Below are positions 9,631 through 17,446 of a stretch of 64,000 bases of DNA, one piece after another (positions within the stretch are counted from its first letter, which is position 1; every line of letters starts with the position of its first letter). Source of the stretch: Devosia crocina (GTDB lineage: Bacteria; Pseudomonadota; Alphaproteobacteria; Rhizobiales; Devosiaceae); the NCBI RefSeq assembly GCF_900116545.1, contig NZ_FPCK01000002.1, positions 62,001 through 126,000 on the forward strand, written 5' to 3'. The notes under the pieces are model-generated. The model did not search any database, was not told the DNA's origin, and saw only the letters and a list, made by a program, of their open reading frames with translations. The position numbers and the translations under genes were made by a program.

Positions 9631-10083
9631 ATGACCAAGTTTGTTTCCACGATCAGCGCAGTCGCAATCAGCGGACTGACCGCACTGACATCCGTTGCGC
9701 CGGCCCAGGCCTATGACGCCCCTGCCCTGACCCTCAATCAGCGCAACCAGGTGATCCAGACCTACTGCGACCGCAACCCGAGGGATCGCGACTGCCGCAG
9801 CTTCTACCGCGGCGGCTGGAATGATCGCCAATATTACAACTTCTATTCGTCGCGCCGCTCTTCAATCGACAATATTGCAGCCGGGATCTTCGGCTTCACC
9901 TTCGGCGCAGCTCTAGGTTCGATCATCGCCAACAGCAATAACAACCGCAACGACACGCTTGTTTATCGCGGCGCACCGAGCCAGGTGAACGTAGCAGCCT
10001 GTCAGGCCCGCTATCGGTCCTACGATGTTCAGACCAACACTTTCCTGGGCTATGACGGCATTCGCCATCAGTGCCGCCTCTAG
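9631..10083 (+). CDS. BA14K family secreted protein
   Basis: A 150-residue protein with a signal peptide (MTKFVSTISAVAISG, cleavage after AQA at about residue 25). It has a Cys-containing segment NPRDRDCRSFYRGG, a glycine/alanine-rich hydrophobic stretch (AAGIFGFTFGAALGSIIA) that resembles the glycine-zipper or membrane part of such proteins, and a C-terminal BA14K motif ACQARYRSYDVQTNTFLGYDG. BA14K proteins are surface or periplasmic proteins named after a Brucella immunoreactive lectin-like antigen. ATG 9631 follows GGAGGAG. The function here is not established. Confidence 0.82.
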   Translation: MTKFVSTISAVAISGLTALTSVAPAQAYDAPALTLNQRNQVIQTYCDRNPRDRDCRSFYRGGWNDRQYYNFYSSRRSSIDNIAAGIFGFTFGAALGSIIANSNNNRNDTLVYRGAPSQVNVAACQARYRSYDVQTNTFLGYDGIRHQCRL

Positions 10084-10102
10084 GCCCAAACGACAGGACG
10101 AC

Positions 10103-10140
10103 GTGCGCGGCTGCCTCTCGAGGCGGCCGCGTCGTTTTTC
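10103..10140 (+). terminator. Rho-independent terminator after BA14K gene
   Basis: CGCGGCTGCCTC pairs with GAGGCGGCCGCG (up to 12 bp, one T-G pair; the tip opens to a 4-base loop), followed by TCGTTTTT. It begins about 20 bases after the stop codon. Confidence 0.82.
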
Positions 10141-10189
10141 GGCGGGGAGGTAGAGAAGATCCAGCGCCTATCGCGCCGCGTTTTTTCCG

Positions 10190-10399
10190 TCAGGCATAGC
10201 GTCCACTCGGCCTGCTGGGGATGGGTTGTTGCTCACCCAGTTTTCGCCTGAGCTTTGCCATGGCGACGCGCTCCATCTGCAGCCGCGTTGCGTTAACGGG
10301 TGCCACGATAAACACCTCGGTGCCGGTCGCCTCGTCGATCGCGGCGACACGCATCACTTGACCCATTTGCACGAATTCGAAAAGCACGCCGCCGGACAT
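10190..10399 (-). CDS. Small conserved protein (DUF6898-like)
   Basis: A 69-residue protein starting MSGGVLFEFVQMGQVMRVAAID. It continues with a short beta-rich segment ATGTEVFIVAPVNAT and a basic helix RVAMAKLRRKL. Small proteins of this form are widespread in Hyphomicrobiales and are annotated as DUF6898 (family name from memory, not verified). No signal peptide or catalytic motif is visible. I chose ATG 10399 rather than the longer frame because the conserved part begins there. Function unknown. Confidence 0.7.
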   Translation of the reverse strand: MSGGVLFEFVQMGQVMRVAAIDEATGTEVFIVAPVNATRLQMERVAMAKLRRKLGEQQPIPSRPSGRYA

Positions 10400-10492
10400 G
10401 GGCCCTCCATCTCTAGGATAGCATAACAGCAAAGGCAGGGGCGGCGGAGTCGGAATAAGCGTGTGGCAGACGACATAGACACTGACACAAAA

Positions 10493-10512
10493 ATCCCCGC
10501 CGGAGCGGGGAT
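10493..10512 (-). terminator. Rho-independent terminator after ldtP
   Basis: Read leftward, ATCCCCGC pairs with GCGGGGAT across a 4-base loop and runs into TTTTT (A-run at 10489-10493 on the plus strand). It lies 20 bases beyond the L,D-transpeptidase stop codon. Confidence 0.85.
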
Positions 10513-10531
10513 CTAATGCACGTGGCGGCCA

Positions 10532-11791
10532 TCAGGCGAAGCTGACCTTGCCCTGCTCGTCGAATTTATAAACGTCATCACGGAAGCTGACGGTGCCCTG
10601 ACGATTGGCCCAGGCGGTGATGTAGGTGGTGTGGATCGGCACCTTCGCTTTAACCTCAACGTCGAGCCGCTGCAGCGCGTCGAAGGTGGTATCGACCTTG
10701 TTCTGGTCCCAGTCGCCATTGTCACGGAGCAGCCAATTGACGAGCTGATTAACACCGTCCACGCGGACGCAACCGGACGAGTGGAAGCGCGCGTTTTCGC
10801 CGAACAGAGCCTTGCCGGGCGTGTCGTGCAGGTAGCAGTCATAGGGATTGTAGAAGTTGATCTTGCAGTGACCCATGGAGTTGGCGGCGCCGGGCTCCTG
10901 GCGATACATGTAGTTCACTTCACGATCGCTGATATTGGCCCAGTTAATCGACTGCGGATCGACCTTGTTGCTGCCATCGTAAATGAAGATGTTTTGCTCA
11001 GTGAGATAGTTCGGGTTTTCCAGCATGTACTTGGTCAAGTCCTGACGAACCAGCGATTTGGGCACATGCCAATAGGGATTGAAATTGATCTGGTGAATAT
11101 TGCTCGCCATGATCGGGGTCGCGCGATCGACGCGACCCACGACCGCAGTGTGACGCTGCTCGACCATGCCGTCATTCACCGCCTCGATCGTCGCGGCCGG
11201 GATATTGACGACCACATAGCGCGGGTTGAGCTTGGCGGCCATGTTCTGGACGCGCGTATAGTTGAGGTAAAGCTGCTGCAGGCGCTGTTGTGCGGGCACA
11301 GACATCGCATACCAGGTCGCTTCATCGACCTGACCATTGACCACGAGACCGTGGCGCGCCTGGAAGGCGCGAACGCCGGCATCGGTGGCACCATCGAAAA
11401 CATCGTTGACGTTTTCAACCAGCGCCATGTCCCCCGACGAGATCAGGCGGCGCTTGAGGTTGACGACGTGCTTGGACGCCTTGCCCAGATTGAGGCCATA
11501 GGCCTCCTGCGGAATCGTTTCCCAGCCGCCAGCGGCCACGAATGGCTCGTATTGCGAGATGGCAAGCTGCAGGTTGTAGACCGTGTCATAAGACAGGATG
11601 GGCTCATTGGTCGAGATGAGCGCTTCGGCAGCTGCCGTCGCCCCGCCCTGATCGACGTCGCGCAGCACGCGGTTGCGAGCGAACATATCCCAGATCGACT
11701 CGTTTTCCTGGCCGCGCGCCAAAGTCGGCAGCGCAGCGGTAGCGCCGGCAATAGCCATGGTCTGCAGGAAGGACCGTCGATTCAACCGCAT
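10532..11791 (-). CDS. ldtP: L,D-transpeptidase (YkuD/YcbB type)
   Basis: A 419-residue periplasmic enzyme predicted to form 3-3 peptidoglycan cross-links or attach proteins to peptidoglycan. The N-terminus NRRSFLQTMAIAGATAALP looks like a (Tat-like) signal. A peptidoglycan-binding module lies around residues 120-165 (ATDAGVRAFQARHGL, VNGQVDEATWYAM), and the YkuD domain contains HSSGCVRVDG with catalytic Cys341 and His337. I chose ATG 11791 because the signal begins there. The MarR-type gene ldtR lies directly upstream, matching the ldtR-ldtP pair known from Liberibacter and Sinorhizobium. Confidence 0.92.
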   Translation of the reverse strand: MRLNRRSFLQTMAIAGATAALPTLARGQENESIWDMFARNRVLRDVDQGGATAAAEALISTNEPILSYDTVYNLQLAISQYEPFVAAGGWETIPQEAYGLNLGKASKHVVNLKRRLISSGDMALVENVNDVFDGATDAGVRAFQARHGLVVNGQVDEATWYAMSVPAQQRLQQLYLNYTRVQNMAAKLNPRYVVVNIPAATIEAVNDGMVEQRHTAVVGRVDRATPIMASNIHQINFNPYWHVPKSLVRQDLTKYMLENPNYLTEQNIFIYDGSNKVDPQSINWANISDREVNYMYRQEPGAANSMGHCKINFYNPYDCYLHDTPGKALFGENARFHSSGCVRVDGVNQLVNWLLRDNGDWDQNKVDTTFDALQRLDVEVKAKVPIHTTYITAWANRQGTVSFRDDVYKFDEQGKVSFA

Positions 11792-11871
11792 TTTCGTCAC
11801 CCAGAAATCTGTCGCCACCACAGGCGCGATTACCATTGTCAACCTTTGCTCCACAACGGCGGTCAACGCCT

Positions 11872-11885
11872 TGTGAACCATCACA
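11872..11885. promoter_or_regulatory. Inverted repeat upstream of ldtP, candidate operator
   Basis: TGTGA-ACCA-TCACA is a perfect 5+5 inverted repeat with a 4-base spacer, 81 bases upstream of the ldtP start, between the ldtR terminator and ldtP. Position and symmetry fit a site for a dimeric winged-helix regulator such as LdtR. I have no motif match to rely on. Confidence 0.35.
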
Positions 11886-11961
11886 GCATGCGCAAGCATT
11901 CGTCGAGAAATGGTTTAAAGCTGGTAAGCCGCTGCGCCTGGTTTGCGGCACAAATAAGAAA

Positions 11962-11982
11962 ACGCCGGCCACTGGCCGGCGT
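11962..11982 (-). terminator. Rho-independent terminator after ldtR
   Basis: Read leftward, ACGCCGGCC pairs with GGCCGGCGT (9 bp perfect, loop AGT), followed by TTTCTTATTT. It lies 84 bases past the ldtR stop, so ldtR and ldtP are probably separate transcripts. Confidence 0.88.
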
Positions 11983-12065
11983 CTGTGCAGCGGATGTGGC
12001 GCGGAGGCAACACGTACCACCATCCGCACGCCAATTTTGTTGTTCGGGGATTGCTCCCCTGCCCC

Positions 12066-12575
12066 TTAGAGCTTGTAAAGGATCTGGTCGACCCAGAAGC
12101 GCTCGAGGCGAGCCAGAGACTTGTTGAGGTTGTCGAACTCCTCGTCCCCAAGGCCACCGACCTTATCGATAGACTTGAGGTGACGATCATAGAGTTCGTC
12201 GATCACTTCAGCCACTTCCTCGCCCTTGGGGGTGAGGCGGATGCGAACCGAACGGCGATCCGTGCGCGAACGCTCCTGGAAAATGTAACCAGTCTCGACC
12301 AGCTTCTTGAGATTGTACGAAACGTTGGAGCCAAGATAGTAGCCGCGCGAACGCAGTTCACCTGCGGTCAATTCGCTGTCGCCGATGTTGAACATCAGCA
12401 GCGCCTGAACCGGATTGATGTCATCCCAGCCCATGCGGTCGAACTCGTCCTTGATCAGATCGAGCAGACGACGGTGCAGACGCTCCACGCGGGAAACGGC
12501 TTCGAGATAAAGTGGCTTGAGACCTTCCGGACGGTTCGGAACAAGGGCCTCAGCTGCGTTCGACTTGGTTGCCAT
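12066..12575 (-). CDS. ldtR: MarR-family regulator LdtR
   Basis: A 169-residue MarR-type winged-helix protein. The recognition region is LTAGELRSRGYYLGSNVSYNLKKLVETGYI and the wing is RSRTDRRSVRIRLTPKGEE. This matches LdtR of Liberibacter asiaticus and Sinorhizobium meliloti, which controls the adjacent L,D-transpeptidase and stress tolerance. I chose ATG 12575 (MATKSNAAEAL); the frame extends upstream into basic sequence with no family match. It is separated from ldtP by its own terminator, so control of ldtP should act from the 11792-11960 promoter region. Confidence 0.9.
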   Translation of the reverse strand: MATKSNAAEALVPNRPEGLKPLYLEAVSRVERLHRRLLDLIKDEFDRMGWDDINPVQALLMFNIGDSELTAGELRSRGYYLGSNVSYNLKKLVETGYIFQERSRTDRRSVRIRLTPKGEEVAEVIDELYDRHLKSIDKVGGLGDEEFDNLNKSLARLERFWVDQILYKL

Positions 12576-12909
12576 AGTGTGCCTCACTGTTTTTCTGCGT
12601 GCGATTTTTCGCATCTCATGAGGCCAAACTACGACGGCCGGACTAAGATCCACCTAAACAGCACGCTTAATGCCATCTTACTGGAAAGCAATGAGAATTT
12701 GGCTTAACGGATCGTCACACCGGTGCATAAAGTTGTAACCTTTCCGAGGCGTAAACAGCGCTCGGCACCAGTTGCCGGTGGACTGTTTCAACACAAGGGG
12801 CGGCTCTCCGGACGGTCCGCTGCGAGAGGACGCCTTTTCGTTATCGGTTGAGCGCTGGCACAGGGTTATTTCGACCGGCCATATTTGAGCCGAATACCAG
12901 TGGAAAAGT
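12576..12909. other. Intergenic region upstream of ldtR
   Basis: 334 bases between ldtR and the DUF6163-like gene, both leftward. It should hold the ldtR promoter. It also holds a nested hairpin at 12799-12834 followed by TTTT on the plus strand, with no protein gene in front of it, listed separately. Confidence 0.5.
12799..12838 (+). terminator. Orphan terminator-like hairpin (possible small-RNA 3' end)
   Basis: On the plus strand GGCG, CTCTC and CGGAC pair in turn with CGCC, GAGAG and GTCCG, a stacked structure with small bulges, followed by TTTTCG. There is no rightward gene upstream (ldtR and DUF6163 are both leftward), so it may end a small RNA transcribed away from ldtR. A second hairpin, CACC AGTTGC CGGTG, lies just before it. 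Confidence 0.35.
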
Positions 12910-13308
12910 TCAGTCCGCTGCCTGAGCCCGCGTGAAGCGGAACGCGAGCGCGAAGATCACGACGACGGCGATCAAGAGGACGACCCGCATGGCGAAGCCA
13001 ATGGCTGTCATCCTGATATCGTTGCTGCCACCGATGTAGAGCGCCAGTTCGGCAGCAGTGGCGCCCACCAAAAGCACGGCGCCCCAGCTTGCCTTGAGCC
13101 ACAGGCCGACCCCGGCAAACAGCCGCGCCAGCGAGAAGATCGCCAGAAGAACAAAGCCGGCTGGCCCGAGCACAGCCAGAGGGCTCGTCTCGCCCAAGCT
13201 GATTCCCAACAGCCGTGCGGCATCGTTGAGCCCAAGCGCCAGGCTCAGGAGCGCTACGATGCGGAGATAGAGACCGAGATGAGGTGACTTGGACAGCATG
13301 CCTCTCAT
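12910..13308 (-). CDS. Small integral membrane protein (DUF6163-like)
   Basis: A 132-residue protein with four likely membrane helices (LYLRIVALLSLALGL; LAVLGPAGFVLLAIFSLARLF; WGAVLLVGATAAELALYI; VVLLIAVVVIFALAF) and no catalytic motif. A protein of this kind between hemB and ldtR recurs in Hyphomicrobiales and is annotated as DUF6163 (from memory). The start is ATG 13308 or ATG 13299, three codons later. The frame runs on upstream opposite hemB, which I regard as antisense open frame. Confidence 0.75.
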   Translation of the reverse strand: MRGMLSKSPHLGLYLRIVALLSLALGLNDAARLLGISLGETSPLAVLGPAGFVLLAIFSLARLFAGVGLWLKASWGAVLLVGATAAELALYIGGSNDIRMTAIGFAMRVVLLIAVVVIFALAFRFTRAQAAD

Positions 13309-13404
13309 TACGGCAAGAGACCCCGGTGCGACAAGCGGCGGCTTGGAGACGCCAGGCGCCACTGCTATGGAGCACCCGAGTCCCGACACGCGAGCGAGGA
13401 AGAT

Positions 13405-14418
13405 ATGACGCAGAACTGGCCCAAGCACGACATGTCCTTTCTTGGCGGACGCCGGCAGCGTCGCCTGCGCCAGAGTGCGTGGAGCCGCGACATGGTTCGG
13501 GAAACCGAGTTGTTGCCGCGCGATTTGATCTGGCCGCTCTTTGTCATCGAGGGTCAGAACGAAAAGACAGCGATCAAGACGATGCCCGGCGTCGATCGCC
13601 TCTCCATCGATCTCCTCGTGAATGCCGCAAAATCCGCGCGCGATGCCGGTATCGCTGCGCTGGCACTTTTTCCCAATACGCCCGACCACCTGCGCTCGGA
13701 GAACGGTGCCGAGGCCTACAACCCCGACAATCTGATGTGCCGCGCACTTGCGGCGATCAAGTCAGCGGTTCCCGACATCGGGCTTATCGCCGATGTGGCG
13801 CTCGATGAATATTCGAGTGACGGCCAGGATGGTCTCGTGCGGGATGGAAAAATCCTCAATGACGAAACGGTGTCCGCAATGGTCCGTTCTGCTCTGGTCC
13901 AGGCTCGGGCCGGTGCGGACATCATCGCGCCATCCGACATGATGGATGGGCGCGTTGGCGCGTTGCGAGCGGCGCTCGATGCGGAAGGTTTCGAGCATGT
14001 GCAGATCATGTCCTACGCGGCCAAGTATGCGTCCTGCTTTTACGGGCCCTTCCGCGAGGCAGTAGGATCGGGCAGCCGGCTCAAGGGTGACAAGCGCACC
14101 TATCAGATGGACTATGCCAATTCCGACGAGGCCCTGCGCGAGATTGCGCAGGACATCGAAGAAGGGGCAGACAGCGTGATGATCAAGCCGGGCATGCCTT
14201 ATCTCGACATCGTGCGGCGGGCAAAGGACACGTTCAACGTCCCGATCTATGTCTATCAGGTGAGCGGAGAATACGCGATGATCGAGATGGCCGGGGCGGC
14301 CGGCGCGATCAATCGCGACGCGGCCGCGCTCGAGAGCCTCTGGGCATTCAAACGCGCGGGTGCAAACGGCATCCTGACCTATTACGCACTTGAGATGGCC
14401 CGCAGGCTCGGCCGCTAG
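13405..14418 (+). CDS. hemB: Delta-aminolevulinic acid dehydratase (porphobilinogen synthase)
   Basis: A 337-residue TIM-barrel enzyme that condenses two 5-aminolevulinates to porphobilinogen for heme, siroheme and B12. The Schiff-base lysines lie in MSYAAKYASCFYGPFREA and SVMIKPGMPYLDI. The metal-binding loop reads DVALDEYSSDGQDG, with Asp/Ala where zinc-dependent enzymes have cysteines; this is the zinc-independent, Mg-type form usual in Alphaproteobacteria. It converges on the DMT exporter gene with a 4-base overlap of coding ends. Siroheme for NirB later in the window depends on this pathway. Confidence 0.97.
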   Translation: MTQNWPKHDMSFLGGRRQRRLRQSAWSRDMVRETELLPRDLIWPLFVIEGQNEKTAIKTMPGVDRLSIDLLVNAAKSARDAGIAALALFPNTPDHLRSENGAEAYNPDNLMCRALAAIKSAVPDIGLIADVALDEYSSDGQDGLVRDGKILNDETVSAMVRSALVQARAGADIIAPSDMMDGRVGALRAALDAEGFEHVQIMSYAAKYASCFYGPFREAVGSGSRLKGDKRTYQMDYANSDEALREIAQDIEEGADSVMIKPGMPYLDIVRRAKDTFNVPIYVYQVSGEYAMIEMAGAAGAINRDAAALESLWAFKRAGANGILTYYALEMARRLGR

Positions 14419-15353
14419 CCAGCCTCCTCGGGGGTGGCGGCCGCCTCTTCGCGCGCTGGCGGCGGCCGCTTTCGCGCCATGGTGGCGCTGACGATCCCGG
14501 CAGCCGCCACGAGCCCGATTCCTGCCATGGCGATAGGGTCCGGCGCATGGCCGAAAACCAGCCAGCCGAACAATGCTGCCCAGCCGAGGTGAAGATAGTT
14601 CATCGGAGCCAGAATGGCGGCAGGAGCATAACGATAGGACTGGGTGAAGAGGTAATGTCCAAGACCGGCGGATACCCCGAGACCGACAAAGAGGAAGACC
14701 TGAAGAGGCGTGGGCACGGCGCCATAGAGCGTCCAGGGCAATAGCAGGCCAAAGAGGATCGAGCCCACGAGGGCTGTGTAGAACAGCATGGTAATCGTAT
14801 GTTCGGTGCGGGCAAGAACGCGCGAGAGCAGATTGTATCCCACCGCCAGGACCACATTGCCGAGGGCGAAGGCTATGCCCCAGGGATCGAGACCGCCACC
14901 CGGGCGCGCGATCAGCAGCACCCCTGAAAACCCGAGCGCTGCGGCAATCCAGGCGCCGGAGCCGACCTTTTCATTGAGGAGCGGCCCTGAAAGCAAAATG
15001 ACCAGTACAGGCGCGAGATAAACGATAGCAGTCGCCTCGGCCACGGGCATGCGTTGCAGAGCGAAGCCCATCAGCACAGAAGCGATGGCAAGGCACCCGC
15101 CCCGCAGCAACACGAGGCGTTTGCGCGTGGCGCGCACCATCGTGCGCCCATGGAAGGGCGCGACGATGGCGATCATTAGCAGCGCATGGGTGATGTAGCG
15201 CACCGCCATGACCAGCGGCACGTTGTAGTCGGTGACCAGCAGCTTGTTGGTTGTGTCGCTATAAGCAAACAGCATCGTTGCACCAACGATCAGGGCAAGT
15301 CCGCGCAAAGGCTGATCGGACAGCGGCGCAGGGGCAGCAGAAGAGGTCGACAT
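14415..15353 (-). CDS. EamA/DMT-family transporter
   Basis: A 312-residue membrane protein with about ten helices in two EamA repeats (first from GLALIVGATMLFAYSD, second from WGIAFALGNVVLAVGYNLLSR). This is the drug/metabolite exporter fold. The substrate cannot be read from sequence. ATG 15353 (MSTSSAAPAPL) puts the first helix about 20 residues in; an ATG at 15416 would add 21 unlike residues. The C-terminus is Glu/Ala-rich. It is convergent with hemB, and no partner gene suggests its cargo. Confidence 0.85.
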   Translation of the reverse strand: MSTSSAAPAPLSDQPLRGLALIVGATMLFAYSDTTNKLLVTDYNVPLVMAVRYITHALLMIAIVAPFHGRTMVRATRKRLVLLRGGCLAIASVLMGFALQRMPVAEATAIVYLAPVLVILLSGPLLNEKVGSGAWIAAALGFSGVLLIARPGGGLDPWGIAFALGNVVLAVGYNLLSRVLARTEHTITMLFYTALVGSILFGLLLPWTLYGAVPTPLQVFLFVGLGVSAGLGHYLFTQSYRYAPAAILAPMNYLHLGWAALFGWLVFGHAPDPIAMAGIGLVAAAGIVSATMARKRPPPAREEAAATPEEAG

Positions 15354-15500
15354 TTTGATCCGGGGGCAAGAGCCCAGCAACAGCCGCGACTCGCCAAAAG
15401 TGGGGGGCTTGCCCATGATAGGCGTTCATGCTCCATGCGCCCAGCCGAAATGGTCCGCGCGCCTCTTGCAGTTGGCCCAGACCATAACAATCTGTGTGCC

Positions 15501-16013
15501 ATGACCCAGAACTATGCCAACCGCCCCTATTTGCCCGATCCGGCCACGGCACCAGAACTCTTCGAAGGCGTTCTGACGCGGCGTGTGATCGCCTATCTGA
15601 TCGATCTGGCCATCATGGGCTGTCTGGTGCTCGCTGCCTTTCTCGTGGGCGGCATTCTGGGCTTTCTGACTTTCGGTCTTGCCTGGGCTGCGCTGGTCTT
15701 CGTCGTGCCGGGCGTCGTCGTGGCCTATTATGCCATAACGCTTGGGTCCTCTCGGCGGGCGACGGTAGGCATGCAGATGACTGACATTGTCCTTACCCCA
15801 ACGCGCGGCCAACCGCTTGATGGCTGGATGGCGATCTTGCACGCACTGCTCTTCTGGGTGACGTTCTGGATCTCATGGCCGATTTCCCTGGCCTTTGCGC
15901 TGTTCACGCCGCGGCGGCAGATGATCCACGATCTGATCGTGGGTACGCTGATGGTCCGGCACTCGCCCATGATCCGCCACTGGCAGCACGCGCGCAGCGC
16001 CCCTTCCTATTGA
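15501..16013 (+). CDS. RDD family membrane protein
   Basis: A 170-residue protein with the RDD hallmark RRVIAYLIDLAIMG, then three or four membrane helices (VLAAFLVGGILGFLTFGLAW; ALVFVVPGVVVAYYAI; ALLFWVTFWISWPISLAFAL) and the late signature RRQMIHDLIVGTLMVR. RDD proteins are poorly defined; some act as Na+/H+ antiporters. ATG 15501 (MTQNYANRPYLPDP) is chosen because similarity begins there. It precedes bpt by 59 bases on the same strand. Confidence 0.87.
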   Translation: MTQNYANRPYLPDPATAPELFEGVLTRRVIAYLIDLAIMGCLVLAAFLVGGILGFLTFGLAWAALVFVVPGVVVAYYAITLGSSRRATVGMQMTDIVLTPTRGQPLDGWMAILHALLFWVTFWISWPISLAFALFTPRRQMIHDLIVGTLMVRHSPMIRHWQHARSAPSY

Positions 16014-16072
16014 AACATTGCCGCGCGGGCCGAGGAGGGGTAAGCTCTCCCGATTGCAGCAACGGGTCCTGA

Positions 16073-16804
16073 ATGACCGACCAGTCACCAGAGACGACAC
16101 AGCTTTTCCTGACCGCAGCCATGCCTTGCCCGTATTTGCCGGGGCATATGGAGAGGAAACTGTTCACCCATCTCAGCGGACGCCGTGCGTCAGCGCTGCA
16201 CCATGTGCTGAGCGATAATGGCTTCCGGCGCAGCCAGAACCTGATTTATCGGCCGGCCTGTGAAGGGTGCAATGCCTGCCAATCGGTGCGGATCGTTGCT
16301 GGCGAATTTGCAGCGTCCGCACGCTTCCGGCGCGTGCTGCGCACCAACTGCGACCTCTCCATCGCCGTTCGCCCGACTACGGCGACTGTGGAGCAGTACG
16401 ACCTTTTCAAGCGCTATCTCGAATCGCGCCATTCGGGCGGCGGCATGACCTCGATGTCCTACCAAGACTACGAGTACATGGTCGAGGATACGCCAGTGCA
16501 ATCAGTTCTGGTGGAGTATCGCCTGCGCGATCATCCAGAGGAGCCGCTTGTGGCTGTCGCCCTCACCGACGTCATGCCGGACGGGCTTTCGATGGTCTAT
16601 TCGTTCTATGATCCGGATCTTGCGCATCGCAGCCTCGGGACATTTCTGATCCTTGATCATATAGCGCAGGTGCGTTCCGCCAGCCTGAGCTATGTCTATC
16701 TCGGCTACTGGGTCAAGGAGTCGCCTAAGATGGCCTACAAAGCCCAGTTCCGCCCCCTTGAGGTCCAGAGTGGGCATGCGGGCTGGCTAAGGCTTGAGGA
16801 CTGA
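16073..16804 (+). CDS. bpt: Aspartate/glutamate leucyltransferase (N-end rule)
   Basis: A 243-residue aminoacyl-tRNA-protein transferase of the Bpt/ATE1 type, which adds leucine to N-terminal Asp or Glu so that ClpS/ClpAP degrade the substrate. Diagnostic motifs are MPCPYLPGHMERKLFTHL, the cysteine cluster YRPACEGCNACQSVRI, ESRHSGGGM, and the GNAT-fold end YSFYDPDLAHRSLG, YLGYWVKESPKMAYK. It follows the RDD gene and is followed by a hairpin. Confidence 0.94.
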   Translation: MTDQSPETTQLFLTAAMPCPYLPGHMERKLFTHLSGRRASALHHVLSDNGFRRSQNLIYRPACEGCNACQSVRIVAGEFAASARFRRVLRTNCDLSIAVRPTTATVEQYDLFKRYLESRHSGGGMTSMSYQDYEYMVEDTPVQSVLVEYRLRDHPEEPLVAVALTDVMPDGLSMVYSFYDPDLAHRSLGTFLILDHIAQVRSASLSYVYLGYWVKESPKMAYKAQFRPLEVQSGHAGWLRLED

Positions 16805-16829
16805 GCTTCAGACGGAGAGGTGCCTTAGT

Positions 16830-16849
16830 GGCACTTATGGTAAAGTGCC
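16830..16849 (+). terminator. Hairpin downstream of bpt
   Basis: GGCACTT pairs with AAGTGCC (7 bp, 6-base loop) 26 bases after the bpt stop. There is no clear T-tract, so it may be an mRNA 3' end stabiliser rather than a terminator. Confidence 0.35.
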
Positions 16850-16972
16850 TTGAAGCGCCAGGCATCGAACCACAAAGAGATGACGCTGTCAGATCCTATG
16901 GGCCGCGTCTATTCTTGGGGCTGCCCTGCGCTCCGAGCGTCAGGAAGAGCGTTCACAAGAATGAGGCCCCCC

Positions 16973-17281
16973 TCAAACCACGATGTCAAACACGATCAGG
17001 CCGTTCCGCCCTCCGTCCAGCGCGGCAACCAGCTTCGCGCCCGCCGCCTTATGATCGGGGTGGACAAGATAGGCATCGCGGGCGACTTCATCAGCGAAGT
17101 CCATGGTGAAGCCATCGGCAAAGCCCTGATGCAGCCCTTCTAGTGACACGTTGGGACCCGAGGACATAGCGAGGAAGCCCGGCACGACTTCACGCAGTGA
17201 TTCAAGTTCGGCGTAGATGGCGGTGCGCTCCTCACCTGTCACGTCAGGACGAAAGCGAACGAAAACGCAGTGGCGGATCAT
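16973..17281 (-). CDS. Dabb (stress-responsive alpha/beta barrel) protein
   Basis: A 102-residue protein of the Dabb family: MIRHCVFVRFRPDVTGEERTA at the start, the central VPGFLAMSSGPNVS, then GFTMDFADEVARDAYLVHPDH with the conserved HP, and an ending beta strand GLIVFDIVV. These proteins are small dimeric barrels. Some are stress-induced, others are cyclases or antibiotic-oxidation enzymes. Function here is unknown. It stands alone between bpt and the palindromic repeat before parC. Confidence 0.87.
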   Translation of the reverse strand: MIRHCVFVRFRPDVTGEERTAIYAELESLREVVPGFLAMSSGPNVSLEGLHQGFADGFTMDFADEVARDAYLVHPDHKAAGAKLVAALDGGRNGLIVFDIVV

Positions 17282-17340
17282 TTTACGAGTCCTGTGAGCG
17301 GGTTAGGGTGAAAAGCTTAAGCTTGCACATCTCTCGGTAG

Positions 17341-17415
17341 CCGTCACTACCCGGCTTGTCCGGGTAGTCCATGCGGAGATGAGATGGATTGCCGGGACGA
17401 GCCCGGCCATGACGG
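17341..17415. repeat. Two-hairpin palindromic intergenic repeat (family B, copy 1)
   Basis: First hairpin ACTACCCGG CTTGT CCGGGTAGT, then TCCATG...GAGATGGATT, then second hairpin GCCGGG ACGAG CCCGGC and GTCATG-type flank. It shares its layout and most bases with 51162-51237. Non-coding, between the Dabb gene and the parC 3' end. Confidence 0.8.
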
Positions 17416-17446
17416 GGGCGGCGAATCATGCCCGGTGCCACGCCGA

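Noticed and set aside
12910-13689. Long form (about 260 codons) of the DUF6163-like membrane gene reaching into hemB
   Set aside because: The extra N-terminal part lies antisense to the hemB start and has no membrane or family features; the conserved part begins at 13308.
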